This document shows positions 1 through 7,489 of a DNA stretch of 64,000 bases, piece after piece (the first letter of the stretch is position 1; the number at the start of each line of letters is the position of its first letter). The translations under genes were made by a program, and so were the position numbers. Origin of the DNA: Myxococcales bacterium (lineage in GTDB: Bacteria > Myxococcota_A > Polyangia > Polyangiales > Ga0077539); NCBI GenBank assembly GCA_016792845.1, contig JAEUKH010000034.1, positions 62,001-126,000 on the forward strand, written 5' to 3'. Under the pieces are notes generated by a model. It did no database searches. It was given only the letters and a program-made list of their open reading frames with translations, and had not been told where the DNA came from.

Positions 1-1
1 T

Positions 2-760
2 GTGGCCTATGTGACCGAAGACACCGTGCGGTCGCGGCCCGAAGTGTTGGCGGCGCTCTTCAAGAACGCCATCGACCACGGGGCCGAGCGGCTCGTGCTC
101 TGTGACACGGTGGGGCACGCCACCCCCGACGGCACCCGCAACCTCATTCGTTGGACGAAGAACCTCCTCTCGGCCTACGGCGCCCACCACATCAAGCTCG
201 ACTATCACAACCACAATGACCGCGGCCTCGGCCTCGTCAACGCCCTCACCGCGGTCGAAGAGGGCATCGACCGCATTCACGGCACGGCCCTCGGCATCGG
301 CGAGCGCGTAGGCAACACCGCCATCGAGCTCATTCTGTTGAACCTCAAGCTCGCCGGCGCGCTCGAACACCAAGACCTCAGCGACCTCATCGCCTACTGC
401 GAGCTCGCCGGGCGCGCCGTCGCCATGCCCGTGCCCGTGAACTACCCCTTGGTGGGCGCCGACGCCTTTCGCACCTCCACCGGCGTGCACGCGGCGGCCA
501 TCATCAAGGCGCAGGCCAAGGGCGACACCTGGCTCGCAGACCGCATCTATTCGGGCGTCCCGGCGGCGATGTTCGGCCGCGGGCAGGCCATCGAGATCGG
601 GCCGATGTCAGGCGCCAGCAACGTTCAACACTGGCTCCGGAGCCACAAGATCGAGCCCGAGCCCGCCTTGGTGCAGAGCATCCTTCAGGCCGCCAAGACC
701 CACGCCCGGGTGCTCCAGCACGACGAGCTCTTGAGCCTGGTGGCCTCTTCGCGGCCCTAG
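2..760 (+). CDS. 2-isopropylmalate/homocitrate synthase-like enzyme (5' truncated by window edge)
   Basis: The visible 252 residues are the C-terminal part of a DRE-TIM metallolyase barrel of the LeuA/homocitrate synthase type. These enzymes condense acetyl-CoA with a 2-oxo acid. The metal-binding HxH motif is in HNHNDRGLGLVNAL, near residue 70 of the visible part. It is followed by the family's GIGERVGNT and STGVHAAAI segments. The protein ends soon after the catalytic and accessory subdomains, so there is no room for the allosteric LeuA dimer domain of classical 2-isopropylmalate synthases. It may therefore be a feedback-insensitive LeuA-like or other condensing enzyme. The reading frame is open at the window edge. 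The GTG at position 2 is probably an internal valine, and the true start lies upstream. The stop codon lies inside a 22-bp inverted repeat shared with the convergent anti-sigma gene. Confidence 0.8.
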   Translation: MAYVTEDTVRSRPEVLAALFKNAIDHGAERLVLCDTVGHATPDGTRNLIRWTKNLLSAYGAHHIKLDYHNHNDRGLGLVNALTAVEEGIDRIHGTALGIGERVGNTAIELILLNLKLAGALEHQDLSDLIAYCELAGRAVAMPVPVNYPLVGADAFRTSTGVHAAAIIKAQAKGDTWLADRIYSGVPAAMFGRGQAIEIGPMSGASNVQHWLRSHKIEPEPALVQSILQAAKTHARVLQHDELLSLVASSRP

Positions 761-919
761 AGACGCGACCAAGTCGTCTCCCGTCGCCCCACTTTAGGTC
801 CGCGGCGCGCTGCTGCGTTGCCGGGTCTCGACGGGCCAACAGCCCATCTTCGCCCCGTCGCCTTGCATCACTTGCGCCCCTTCGCGGTGCTCGGTCCGAC
901 GACTTGGTCGCGTCTCTAG
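757..919. repeat. 22-bp inverted repeat spanning both convergent stop codons
   Basis: Arms at 757-778 and 898-919 are perfect reverse complements separated by 119 bp. The left arm contains the TAG stop of the synthase gene and the right arm contains the TAG stop of the anti-sigma gene. Each arm can also fold by itself (GAGA, 2-nt bulge, CGAC, loop CAA, GTCG, TCTC), so each could act as a terminator hairpin at the end of its own gene. No coding potential was seen between the arms. Confidence 0.75.
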
Positions 920-1350
920 CGCGCGGCGGGTACGGCCCCCTGCGGGGCCGGGGCGACCGAGATGCTGGTCATTGAAAAGTACGCCGCGATCAGCGCGATC
1001 AGCACCAGCACCGCGATGAGCTCCAAGGGCACGATGCCCACGTTTCGCGACCAGCGGTCGTTGTAGAATTTACCCCGCGAGCGCCGCGAGAGCTTCGACT
1101 GCACCCCCGCCAAGAGGTCGACCTCTGCGCGAGGCGCCGCCGTATGAGCCCCCGAGGCGGAGCGGGCCCCGTCGGCCATGGCCCCGAGGGCGTCGATCAT
1201 CTTGCAGAACGCGCGGTACTCGCCGGCCAGCTCGGGGTTCGCTTCCAGGTAGGCGCGCACCGCCTCGGCCTCGTCGCGACCCAGCTCGTGGTCGTGGTAG
1301 GCCGAGAAGAGGTCTCGCACGGTCTCGTCGTTCAATCGGGGAGTTTGCAT
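916..1350 (-). CDS. membrane-anchored anti-sigma factor, zinc-ligand-poor
   Basis: This is a 144-aa protein that begins inside the 3' end of the upstream ECF sigma gene (19-nt overlap), the usual arrangement for a sigma/anti-sigma pair. Residues about 9-55 resemble the helical anti-sigma domain (LFSAYHDHELGRDEAEAVRAYLE). The HxxxCxxC zinc ligands of ZAS-type anti-sigma factors are not present; only one Cys (in FCKM) is seen. A single membrane helix rich in Leu, Ile, Ala and Val lies near residues 107-125, and a short tail follows it. Its likely role is to hold the partner sigma factor at the inner membrane. The assignment rests mainly on gene context and architecture. Confidence 0.7.
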   Translation of the reverse strand: MQTPRLNDETVRDLFSAYHDHELGRDEAEAVRAYLEANPELAGEYRAFCKMIDALGAMADGARSASGAHTAAPRAEVDLLAGVQSKLSRRSRGKFYNDRWSRNVGIVPLELIAVLVLIALIAAYFSMTSISVAPAPQGAVPAAR

Positions 1351-1934
1351 CCGAGCCCCTTCTCGATGGCGTCGCGCAGGGCGGCCCGTGCGCGGTGAAG
1401 CCTGCTCTTGACGGTGCCCTCGGCGAGCCCCGTGATGACAATGATCTCTTCGTACGCGAGGCCCTCGAGGTCGCGCAACACGATCAGCTCGCGGTGGTCG
1501 GGGTCGATCAGGGTGAGGGCCCGACGGATCACAGATTCGAGCTCGGTGCCCTCGGTGGCGTCGTCGGGGCGGTCGACCTTTGACATCACCGGCCCGCCCT
1601 CGGCCAAGGTGCGGTCGCTCTCTTCGTCGAGCCCGGCGTGGCCCTTGACCATGCGACGGTCGAGGTACTTCAATCGATTTTTACAGTGATTGACCGCGAT
1701 TCGGTAGAGCCATGTGCCGAGCCGCGACTCACCCCTGAACGAGTCGATCGATTTAAACACCGTGATGAAGACCTCTTGGGCGAGGTCTTCGGCCTCGGCG
1801 CGGTTGCCGAGCATCCGGTGCACCAGCGAGAAGACCCGGGCCTGGTAGGCGCGCACGAAGAGGTTGAAGGCCGCCTGGTCGCGGCGCTTCAAGCGCTCAG
1901 CCAAGAGCCGCTCGGCCTCGACGTCAAGATTCAT
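1332..1934 (-). CDS. RNA polymerase ECF sigma factor (sigma-70 family, RpoE-like)
   Basis: This is a 200-aa extracytoplasmic-function sigma factor. Region 2 is clear (AYQARVFSLVHRMLGNRAEAEDLAQEVF, then FRGESRLGTWLYRIAVNHCKN). Region 4 follows near the C-terminus, with the helix-turn-helix GLAYEEIIVITGLAEGTVKSRLHRAR. The start was placed at the ATG at 1934 because a GGGAG ribosome site lies about 9 nt upstream. A reading-frame extension to 1994 lacks such a site and would start at the predicted transcription start. The downstream anti-sigma gene overlaps its 3' end, implying co-transcription and translational coupling. An ECF-like promoter lies upstream, which suggests autoregulation. The inducing stress is unknown. 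Confidence 0.9.
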   Translation of the reverse strand: MNLDVEAERLLAERLKRRDQAAFNLFVRAYQARVFSLVHRMLGNRAEAEDLAQEVFITVFKSIDSFRGESRLGTWLYRIAVNHCKNRLKYLDRRMVKGHAGLDEESDRTLAEGGPVMSKVDRPDDATEGTELESVIRRALTLIDPDHRELIVLRDLEGLAYEEIIVITGLAEGTVKSRLHRARAALRDAIEKGLGCKLPD

Positions 1935-2002
1935 CGGAGACTGCTCCCATGAACTCGACTGAAACTCCTCGGCGTTGAGCGCACGGGTCGACACATACGC
2001 CG

Positions 2003-2029
2003 TGACACCCGCCGGGGTCGAGAGGTTCC
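2003..2029 (-). promoter_or_regulatory. candidate ECF-type autoregulatory promoter of the sigma gene
   Basis: On the minus strand a GGAACC -35 element (2029-2024) and a GTGTCA element with a GTC core (2008-2003) are separated by a spacer compatible with ECF promoters (about 15-17 bp). Transcription would begin about 60 nt before the chosen ATG. This is a pattern match only. Confidence 0.4.
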
Positions 2030-2058
2030 CTCAACGTGGGGGGCTTTGGCGGGGGAGC

Positions 2059-2928
2059 TTAGTTCACTTGCACAAAGCGCCGAAGGTTTACGAGCAAGGT
2101 GGTGTCGTTGCCGCCCGCCACCTCTTGGCGCATCGAGAGCTCGACGCCCCACACCGGGTCGAGGTACCCGATGCCCGCGGTCAACACATGAACGGGTTGG
2201 GCGCCGCGGGTGTCATCCCAGGCGTATCCGAGCCGCAACGGCGCCTGCCCGAGCAGCACCTCGACGCCGCCCGACCAGCGCGCGCGGGCCTCGCCGAAGG
2301 TCTGAAAATCCCAGTACGAGTCGCCCACGAGGTTCAGCGCTTCGCCGAGGTTGAGCCCGAAGCCCGCGCCCACCGCGAGGGGCGAAATGCGCGTCTCGGG
2401 CGAGGTGAGCGAGAAGCCCGTCACGCCGAGCGTGAGCGCACGGATGGGCCGCACCGCCAGGCCCGCGTCGAGGGTGAAGCCCGAGAAGGCCACGTTGCTC
2501 TGGCCGTTGTTGGGCGCCCCGACGCTGAGGTAGCGCCCCGTGAGCCCGAGCGCCACCGAGTCGCCGAGGGCCAGCGAGAGCGCGAGCCGGGCGTCGTGGT
2601 TCGAGCGGTCTTCGTCTTCGACCGAGCCGTAGTTGTACGACACCCCCGCGCCCACGCGCCGGGTCGAGTCGACCACCGTGCCGCCGAGCATCCACCGCGA
2701 ATTGTTGGGCGAATACAAGCCGTTCGAGTCGATGTGGTAGGTGCGCGCGAGGCCCATCATCGCCGGGTTGGCGTACACCGCCGCGGTCGACATGGCGCTG
2801 CCGTAGGTGCCGCCGCCGAGGGCCATCGTGCGGGTGGTCACAGGCAGCTCTTGGGCCCTCACCGGGGCCGCCAGCGAGACGAGCGCGAAGCCCAACACCG
2901 AGGCCAGAAGCGGGGTGACAGAACGCAT
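2059..2928 (-). CDS. outer-membrane beta-barrel family protein with signal peptide
   Basis: This is a 289-aa secreted protein of unknown specific role. The start at 2928 gives a classic signal peptide (MRSVTPLLASVLGFALVSLA, cleavage after VRA). A longer reading frame upstream would run through the dnaA control region and is rejected. The mature part alternates short amphipathic strands with Gly/Asn turns and has AVYANPAMMGLA near its N-terminus. That segment resembles the opening of FadL/PorV-like barrels of the UPF0164 type. It ends in a typical barrel strand rather than a soluble domain. It is divergent from dnaA, and the TGTGG boxes upstream of dnaA lie between the two genes. Confidence 0.65.
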   Translation of the reverse strand: MRSVTPLLASVLGFALVSLAAPVRAQELPVTTRTMALGGGTYGSAMSTAAVYANPAMMGLARTYHIDSNGLYSPNNSRWMLGGTVVDSTRRVGAGVSYNYGSVEDEDRSNHDARLALSLALGDSVALGLTGRYLSVGAPNNGQSNVAFSGFTLDAGLAVRPIRALTLGVTGFSLTSPETRISPLAVGAGFGLNLGEALNLVGDSYWDFQTFGEARARWSGGVEVLLGQAPLRLGYAWDDTRGAQPVHVLTAGIGYLDPVWGVELSMRQEVAGGNDTTLLVNLRRFVQVN

Positions 2929-2982
2929 CACGGGGGTGACATAAAAAGCCTTCGGGGCGTTGTCCAATTTCGGCCCCGCGGT

Positions 2983-3013
2983 TGTGGGCCCGTTGTGGAT
3001 AAGGTGTGGGCAA
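2983..3013 (+). promoter_or_regulatory. upstream triad of DnaA-box-like sites with 11-bp spacing
   Basis: TGTGGGCCC (2983), TGTGGATAA (2994, a perfect DnaA box) and TGTGGGCAA (3005) start exactly 11 bp apart, on one face of the helix. They lie between the divergent barrel gene and dnaA. They could mediate dnaA autoregulation or form part of a bipartite origin. Confidence 0.7.
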
Positions 3014-3110
3014 ACAACTGAATGTCGGTTCAGTGTGTTTTGTAGTTTTCTCGCGTCTTGAGAGCAAGAATGGTCTTCGTCGGCGCACGCCACGGGTCAG
3101 ACCCCTCGCC

Positions 3111-3140
3111 TGTGGATAACCCCTGTGGAAAGGATTGTGG
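3111..3140 (+). promoter_or_regulatory. second DnaA-box triad directly before the dnaA start
   Basis: TGTGGATAA (3111, perfect box), TGTGGAAAG (3124) and TGTGGGTGG (3136) are spaced 13 and 12 bp apart. They end just before the GTG at 3148. DnaA bound here would cover the ribosome-binding region and probably the promoter, which fits autorepression. Confidence 0.65.
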
Positions 3141-3147
3141 GTGGCGC

Positions 3148-4797
3148 GTGACCGATGAAGCCCGCCAGCTTTGGGACAAGGTGATCGACGGACTGCAAGG
3201 TCGCGTCGGGCCTCAGATGATCGACAAGCTCCTACGGCCGCTCGACCCGCTCGACGCCGCCGATGGGGTGTTGCTCCTCAGGGCGCCGAACGATTTTGCC
3301 CGCGATTGGGTCACCAAGGGGTACGCCCCGCTCATCGAAGACACCCTGCGGTACCTCACCGGCACCCCGTGGACGCTCTGTTGGACCGCCAGCACCGCGA
3401 CCAGCGCGCAGGCCGCCCCGAAGCTCCCGGTGCTCCGTCAGGCGCCCGCGCCGCGGCCTGCAAGCCCCCGCCCTGCCCCCGCGGTGGCGCGACCCCAGAC
3501 GGCCCCCATCGCCGCCCCCGCGAGCCCCAACGCGGCACCTGGAGCAGCACCCGGGGTGCCCCCCGGAGCGGCCATCGCGGGCCCCGACCCGGGCAGCTCG
3601 CGCAACGGGCCGGCGCTCAAGGTGAGCCCCGAGAAGCTCTCGCAAGAGCCCCCGCGGATGCAGCGCCCCGCAGCGGCGCGGAGCACCGGGCACACCCCCA
3701 CGGCGCTTCGCCCGGGCGCGGCGCTCGGCGGCAGCGGCGCGGGCCTGTCGCCCCGGTACACCTTTGACCAGTTTGTGATCGGGCCCACCAACCAGATCGC
3801 GTACGCGAGCGCAGAGGCCCTGGCCAATCTCCAGGGGCGGCGCTTCAACGTGCTGTTCTTGTGCGGCGGCACGGGCCTCGGAAAGACCCACCTCTCGAAC
3901 GCCGTCGGGCACAGGGTGCTCGAACAGAAGCCCGACGCCAAGATCGTCTACGTGTCGGCCGAGGCCTTCACCAACGACTACGTCCAGGCCATCCAGCAAA
4001 AGAAGATGGACGAGTTTCGCACCCGGTACCGCGCCGAGTGCGACGTGCTCCTCATCGACGATGTGCAGTTTCTCGCGGGCCGCGAGGGCACCCAAGAGGA
4101 GTTCTTCCACACCTTCAACGCCCTCACCCAGCGCAACGCGGCCATCGTGCTCACCAGCGACGTGCTGCCCGAGAAGCTCCAGGGCATGGCCGAGCGCCTC
4201 CTCTCGCGCTTTCAGCAGGGGCTCGTGGCCGAGATCACCACCCCCGAGACCGAGACCCGGGTGGCCATCCTCCGCAAGAAGGCCGAGCTCGAGAACGTCA
4301 GGCTCGACGACGACGCCGCCTTCCTCATCGCCGGGGCCGTCAACGCCAACGTGCGCGAGCTCGAAGGCACCCTGATGAAGCTGGCCATCCGCGCGGGCAT
4401 CGCCGGGCGCCCCGCCATCGACGCGGGCCTCGTGCGCGAGACCCTGCGGGTGAGCGCCCGCCCCGCGGTGGTCACCGTCGAAGACATCCAGCGCGCCGTG
4501 GCCGAGTACTACCGCATCAAGGTGTCGCAGCTCGTCGGCAAAGAGCGGCACCGCGAGGTGGCCCTGCCCCGCCAGGTGGCCATGTTCATCGCGCGGAGCT
4601 ACCTCGGCACCAGCTTCCCCCAGATTGGGGCCCGCTTCGGCGGCAAAGACCACACCACGGTGATGTCTGCGGTGCGTCGCATCGAGAAGGCCCACCGCGA
4701 CGAGCCCGAGCTCGCCCAAACCCTCGAAGCGCTTTGCGCGAAGCTCGGGTTCAACCCGGCGCAACCCGTGGTAAGCGCCTACGGAGCCTCTGAGTAG
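3148..4797 (+). CDS. dnaA: chromosomal replication initiator protein DnaA
   Basis: This is a 549-aa initiator ATPase. Domain I is at the N-terminus (DEARQLWDKVIDGLQGRVG). It is followed by an unusually long Pro/Ala-rich domain II linker of roughly 100 residues. The AAA+ domain then has YTFDQFVIGPTNQIAYA, Walker A GGTGLGKTH, Walker B LLIDDVQFLAG and the arginine-finger region RLLSRFQQGL. Domain IV ends the protein with the DnaA-box-binding signature FGGKDHTTVM. The GTG at 3148 was chosen because it starts domain I and follows GGAAAGGA. The frame remains open to 3058, but that segment overlaps the DnaA boxes and resembles no DnaA N-terminus. It is followed by oriC and dnaN. Confidence 0.97.
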   Translation: MTDEARQLWDKVIDGLQGRVGPQMIDKLLRPLDPLDAADGVLLLRAPNDFARDWVTKGYAPLIEDTLRYLTGTPWTLCWTASTATSAQAAPKLPVLRQAPAPRPASPRPAPAVARPQTAPIAAPASPNAAPGAAPGVPPGAAIAGPDPGSSRNGPALKVSPEKLSQEPPRMQRPAAARSTGHTPTALRPGAALGGSGAGLSPRYTFDQFVIGPTNQIAYASAEALANLQGRRFNVLFLCGGTGLGKTHLSNAVGHRVLEQKPDAKIVYVSAEAFTNDYVQAIQQKKMDEFRTRYRAECDVLLIDDVQFLAGREGTQEEFFHTFNALTQRNAAIVLTSDVLPEKLQGMAERLLSRFQQGLVAEITTPETETRVAILRKKAELENVRLDDDAAFLIAGAVNANVRELEGTLMKLAIRAGIAGRPAIDAGLVRETLRVSARPAVVTVEDIQRAVAEYYRIKVSQLVGKERHREVALPRQVAMFIARSYLGTSFPQIGARFGGKDHTTVMSAVRRIEKAHRDEPELAQTLEALCAKLGFNPAQPVVSAYGASE

Positions 4798-5093
4798 GCC
4801 CCCGCGCCGAGAGTTGACAAAAAGTCTGTGGATAACCCTGTGAACGACACCCTGAAAATGCCAGTGGAGCCAGCCTGTGGAGTCGCCTGTGGCCGCTCAG
4901 GGTCGGGGCCCGTCAACGGGTTTTCAACAGCCTGGGGGGGCGTCCGTGACCACAGCGAAAGTGACCTTGTTTCAATCACTTGGGTCACAATTCACACTTT
5001 CCACAGGCCTTACTAATTACTACTAAGAATTTGGAATTCTCCTAAAACCAGAGAGAAGAGAGAAGCCCAGCCGGGCTCTGAGGTGGAGAGACA
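4798..5093. other. oriC: DnaA boxes, GC spacer, DnaA-trios and AT-rich unwinding element
   Basis: The dnaA-dnaN gap holds no gene. A perfect DnaA box TGTGGATAA lies at 4827, followed 12 bp later by TGTGAACGA. Another 12-bp-spaced pair, TGTGGAGTC and TGTGGCCGC, lies at 4876 and 4888. At 4998-5005 the box TTTCCACA is followed directly by GGCC (5006-5009), then TTA CTA A TTA CTA CTA (5010-5025), then an AT-rich stretch to about 5046. This order (box, GC cluster, trinucleotide repeats read 3'-AAT/GAT-5' on the other strand) is that of the bacterial basal unwinding system described in Bacillus subtilis. The GC-rich hairpin AGCCC-AGCC-GGGCT and the purine-rich dnaN ribosome site follow. Confidence 0.85.
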
Positions 5094-6227
5094 ATGGAGT
5101 TCGTGGTCAACAAGCGGGAGTTCGTCAAAGCCCTGAGCAGGGTGCAGAGCGTGGCCGACAAGCGGTCGCCCATGCCGATTCTGACCAACGTCCTCATCAG
5201 GGCCGAGGCGAGCGGCGCGGTGCACTTCGCAGCCACCGACCTCTTGCTCGCGGTCACGGGCACGATGCGGGCTGACGTGAAGAAGGCCGGCTCGGTGGCG
5301 CTGCCCGCGCGGCACATCTTCGACACAGTGAAGGCGCTGCCCGAGGGCGAGGTGACCCTCACCGTCGAGAAGAATTTTCAGGCGCGCATCAAGGGCGCCC
5401 GGCGTCGCTTCGACCTCGCGGGGGCGCCCGGCGAAGACTTTCCGAGCCTGCCTGAGGTGGGCAACGTGCCGATGATGTCGCTGCCCGCTGAAGACATCGC
5501 CGAGCTCATCGCGCTGACCTCGTTCAGCATGTCGACCGACGACACGCGGCCGCACCTCGCCGCGGCGCTCTTCGAGACCCACCGGGCCATGTTGCGCATG
5601 GTGACCACCGACGGGCATCGGCTCTCGAAGGCCGAGCGCTCGGTCAGCGGCGTGCAGACGGGCTCGAAGCTGCTCATCCCCGCGAAGGCCATCCATGAGC
5701 TGCGCCGCCTGGTCGACGAGGCCCGGAGCGAGAAGCGCGAAGACGGCTCGCCCGCGATGATTTCGCTCGGCGCCGCGAGCTCCCAGGGGCCCGTGTTCTT
5801 TCAGCGCGACGGCATGACCATGAGCTCGAAGCTCGTCGACGCGGCCTTCCCGTCGTACGAGCAGGTGATCCCCACGAGCACAGACCGCAGCGTGCGGGTG
5901 TCGCGCCAGGCTTTGCTCGAAGCCCTCCGCGCGGTCTCGCTCGTGTCGGCCGACCGCACCTTCGGCGTCAAGCTCTCGATCACCCCGGGGCGCATGGTCA
6001 TCACCAGCGAGAACCCCGAAATCGGCGCCGGTATGGACGAAATCGACGCCACCCTCACGGGCCCCGACGTCGTGATCGGCTTCAACAGCAAGTACGTCAT
6101 CGACGTGCTCTCGTCGCTCAGCTGCGACGAGGTGGTGCTCGACCTCTCGGGCGAGCTCGACCCCGGCGTCGTTCGGCCCGAAGGCCGCACCGACTACATC
6201 GGCGTCATCATGCCGATGCGCATCTGA
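5094..6227 (+). CDS. dnaN: DNA polymerase III subunit beta (sliding clamp)
   Basis: This is a 377-aa clamp protein, the usual length for the family. The three clamp domains can be followed from MEFVVNKREFVKALSRVQ through the middle domain to the C-terminal VMPMRI-like ending (VIMPMRI). That C-terminal part forms the binding pocket for polymerase and Hda-type partners. It encircles DNA and tethers the replicative polymerase. The ribosome site GAGGTGGAGAG precedes the ATG. It lies directly after oriC and 22 bp before recF, in the conserved dnaA-dnaN-recF-gyrB order. Confidence 0.97.
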   Translation: MEFVVNKREFVKALSRVQSVADKRSPMPILTNVLIRAEASGAVHFAATDLLLAVTGTMRADVKKAGSVALPARHIFDTVKALPEGEVTLTVEKNFQARIKGARRRFDLAGAPGEDFPSLPEVGNVPMMSLPAEDIAELIALTSFSMSTDDTRPHLAAALFETHRAMLRMVTTDGHRLSKAERSVSGVQTGSKLLIPAKAIHELRRLVDEARSEKREDGSPAMISLGAASSQGPVFFQRDGMTMSSKLVDAAFPSYEQVIPTSTDRSVRVSRQALLEALRAVSLVSADRTFGVKLSITPGRMVITSENPEIGAGMDEIDATLTGPDVVIGFNSKYVIDVLSSLSCDEVVLDLSGELDPGVVRPEGRTDYIGVIMPMRI

Positions 6228-6249
6228 GCGCCCCGCCGCGCCGCGCGCG

Positions 6250-7341
6250 ATGACCGCACTTCGCATCACCGAAGTGGCCGTGACGGGCTTCCGCAACCTC
6301 CGCACGGTGCGGGCCTTCCCCGACCCCCGGGCCAACGTGTTGGTGGGGGCCAACGGGCAGGGCAAGACCAGCCTCCTCGAAGCCGTCGATTACGCCGCCA
6401 CGCTGCGCTCGTTTCGCGGCGCCACCCGCGCGCAGCTGGTGGGCCACGAGGCGCCCGAGGCGCAGCTCCTCGTGCGCGTCGAGAGCGCCATCTCGGGGCA
6501 CGAGTACCGCATCAAGCTCTCGCGCACCGCCCGCGACATCACCCTCGACGGCAAGCGCCCCGAGCGCGCCATCGAGTACTTCGGCAACGCGGCCTGCGTG
6601 GTCTTCCAACCCGGCGATCTCGATCTCATTCGCGGCGCGCCCGAGACCCGGCGGCGCCTGCTCGATCGCATGCTCATGCGCACCGTCGAGGGCTACGGCG
6701 AGGCCCTGAAGAACTACGGCAAGGCCCTGAGGGCTCGCAACCAGCTGCTCCGAGAGCGGAGCCCCAACCTCAACGCCATCGCGGCCTTCGACCTCCCCCT
6801 CGCCCGCTACGGGAGCGGCATCATCCGCGCCCGCGAGCGGGTGGTCTCGGAGCTGCTCGGCGCCGCCCGCCAGGCCCTCGACGAGGTCGCCCTCACCGAC
6901 GACGCCATCACCCTCGCGTACCGGCCCCGGGGCTCCGGCGACACCCTCGCGTTCAGCGCCGCCCTCGCCGAAGCGCACCGCGTCGACCTCGCGCGAAAGA
7001 CCACCACCCTCGGCCCCCACGGCGACGACCTCCTCATCGCCTGGGGCGGACGCGCCGCCCGCAACGTCGCGAGCCAAGGCCAGACCCGCGCCCTCGCCCT
7101 CGCCCTCCGCCTCGCCGAGCTGCACATCCTCGAAGCCCGCACCCGCACCGTGCCCGTGCTCCTCCTCGACGACGTCTCGAGCGAGCTCGACCGCACCCGC
7201 ACCGAGCGCCTCTTCGCCCTCGTCGGCCGCCTCGGGGCCCAGGTCTGGGTCACCACCACCGACCCCGCCATCGCAGCGCTCGTGCCCCACGCGCGGGTCT
7301 TCGCCGTCGACGCGGGGCAGCTCTCTGTCGCGGTGAAGTGA
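6250..7341 (+). CDS. recF: DNA replication and repair protein RecF
   Basis: This is a 363-aa SMC-like ATPase that helps load RecA at single-strand gaps with RecO and RecR. Walker A is GANGQGKTS near residue 36. The RecF/ABC signature region reads ASQGQTRALALALRLAE, and Walker B is VLLLDDVSSELD near residue 305. Length and motif spacing are normal. The start follows the dnaN stop by 22 bp, so the two are probably co-transcribed. A stem-loop overlaps the stop codon and may end the dnaN-recF transcript. Confidence 0.96.
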   Translation: MTALRITEVAVTGFRNLRTVRAFPDPRANVLVGANGQGKTSLLEAVDYAATLRSFRGATRAQLVGHEAPEAQLLVRVESAISGHEYRIKLSRTARDITLDGKRPERAIEYFGNAACVVFQPGDLDLIRGAPETRRRLLDRMLMRTVEGYGEALKNYGKALRARNQLLRERSPNLNAIAAFDLPLARYGSGIIRARERVVSELLGAARQALDEVALTDDAITLAYRPRGSGDTLAFSAALAEAHRVDLARKTTTLGPHGDDLLIAWGGRAARNVASQGQTRALALALRLAELHILEARTRTVPVLLLDDVSSELDRTRTERLFALVGRLGAQVWVTTTDPAIAALVPHARVFAVDAGQLSVAVK

Positions 7342-7373
7342 CATTGCCTGTCACTGTAATTTCTGCTTTGTTT
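7337..7373 (+). terminator. candidate terminator after recF
   Basis: A perfect 7-bp stem, AGTGACA/TGTCACT (7337-7343 and 7349-7355) with a 5-nt loop, includes the recF stop codon. It is followed by a T-rich tail (GTAATTTCTGCTTTGTTTT). The stem is AT-rich for this genome, so termination may be partial. Confidence 0.55.
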
Positions 7374-7489
7374 TGAAGCACTTTGAGCCTCTCGACGGGG
7401 GGCTGAAATGCGTGGCTTGTGCTTGAAATTTGGGGGGGTATGGGCTAGAGATGGGCTCTCTCGGTTCAGCGAGAAAACGAGGCATTTCT

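Noticed and set aside
3232..4764. Long open frame antisense to dnaA (about 510 codons)
   Set aside because: It is a by-product of high-GC codon use on the opposite strand. Its composition is His/Gly/Arg/Leu-rich without motifs, while dnaA on the plus strand is certain.
4814..4842. TTGACA at 4814 as a dnaN promoter
   Set aside because: No acceptable -10 hexamer lies 16-18 bp downstream; that position is occupied by a DnaA box and GC-rich sequence.
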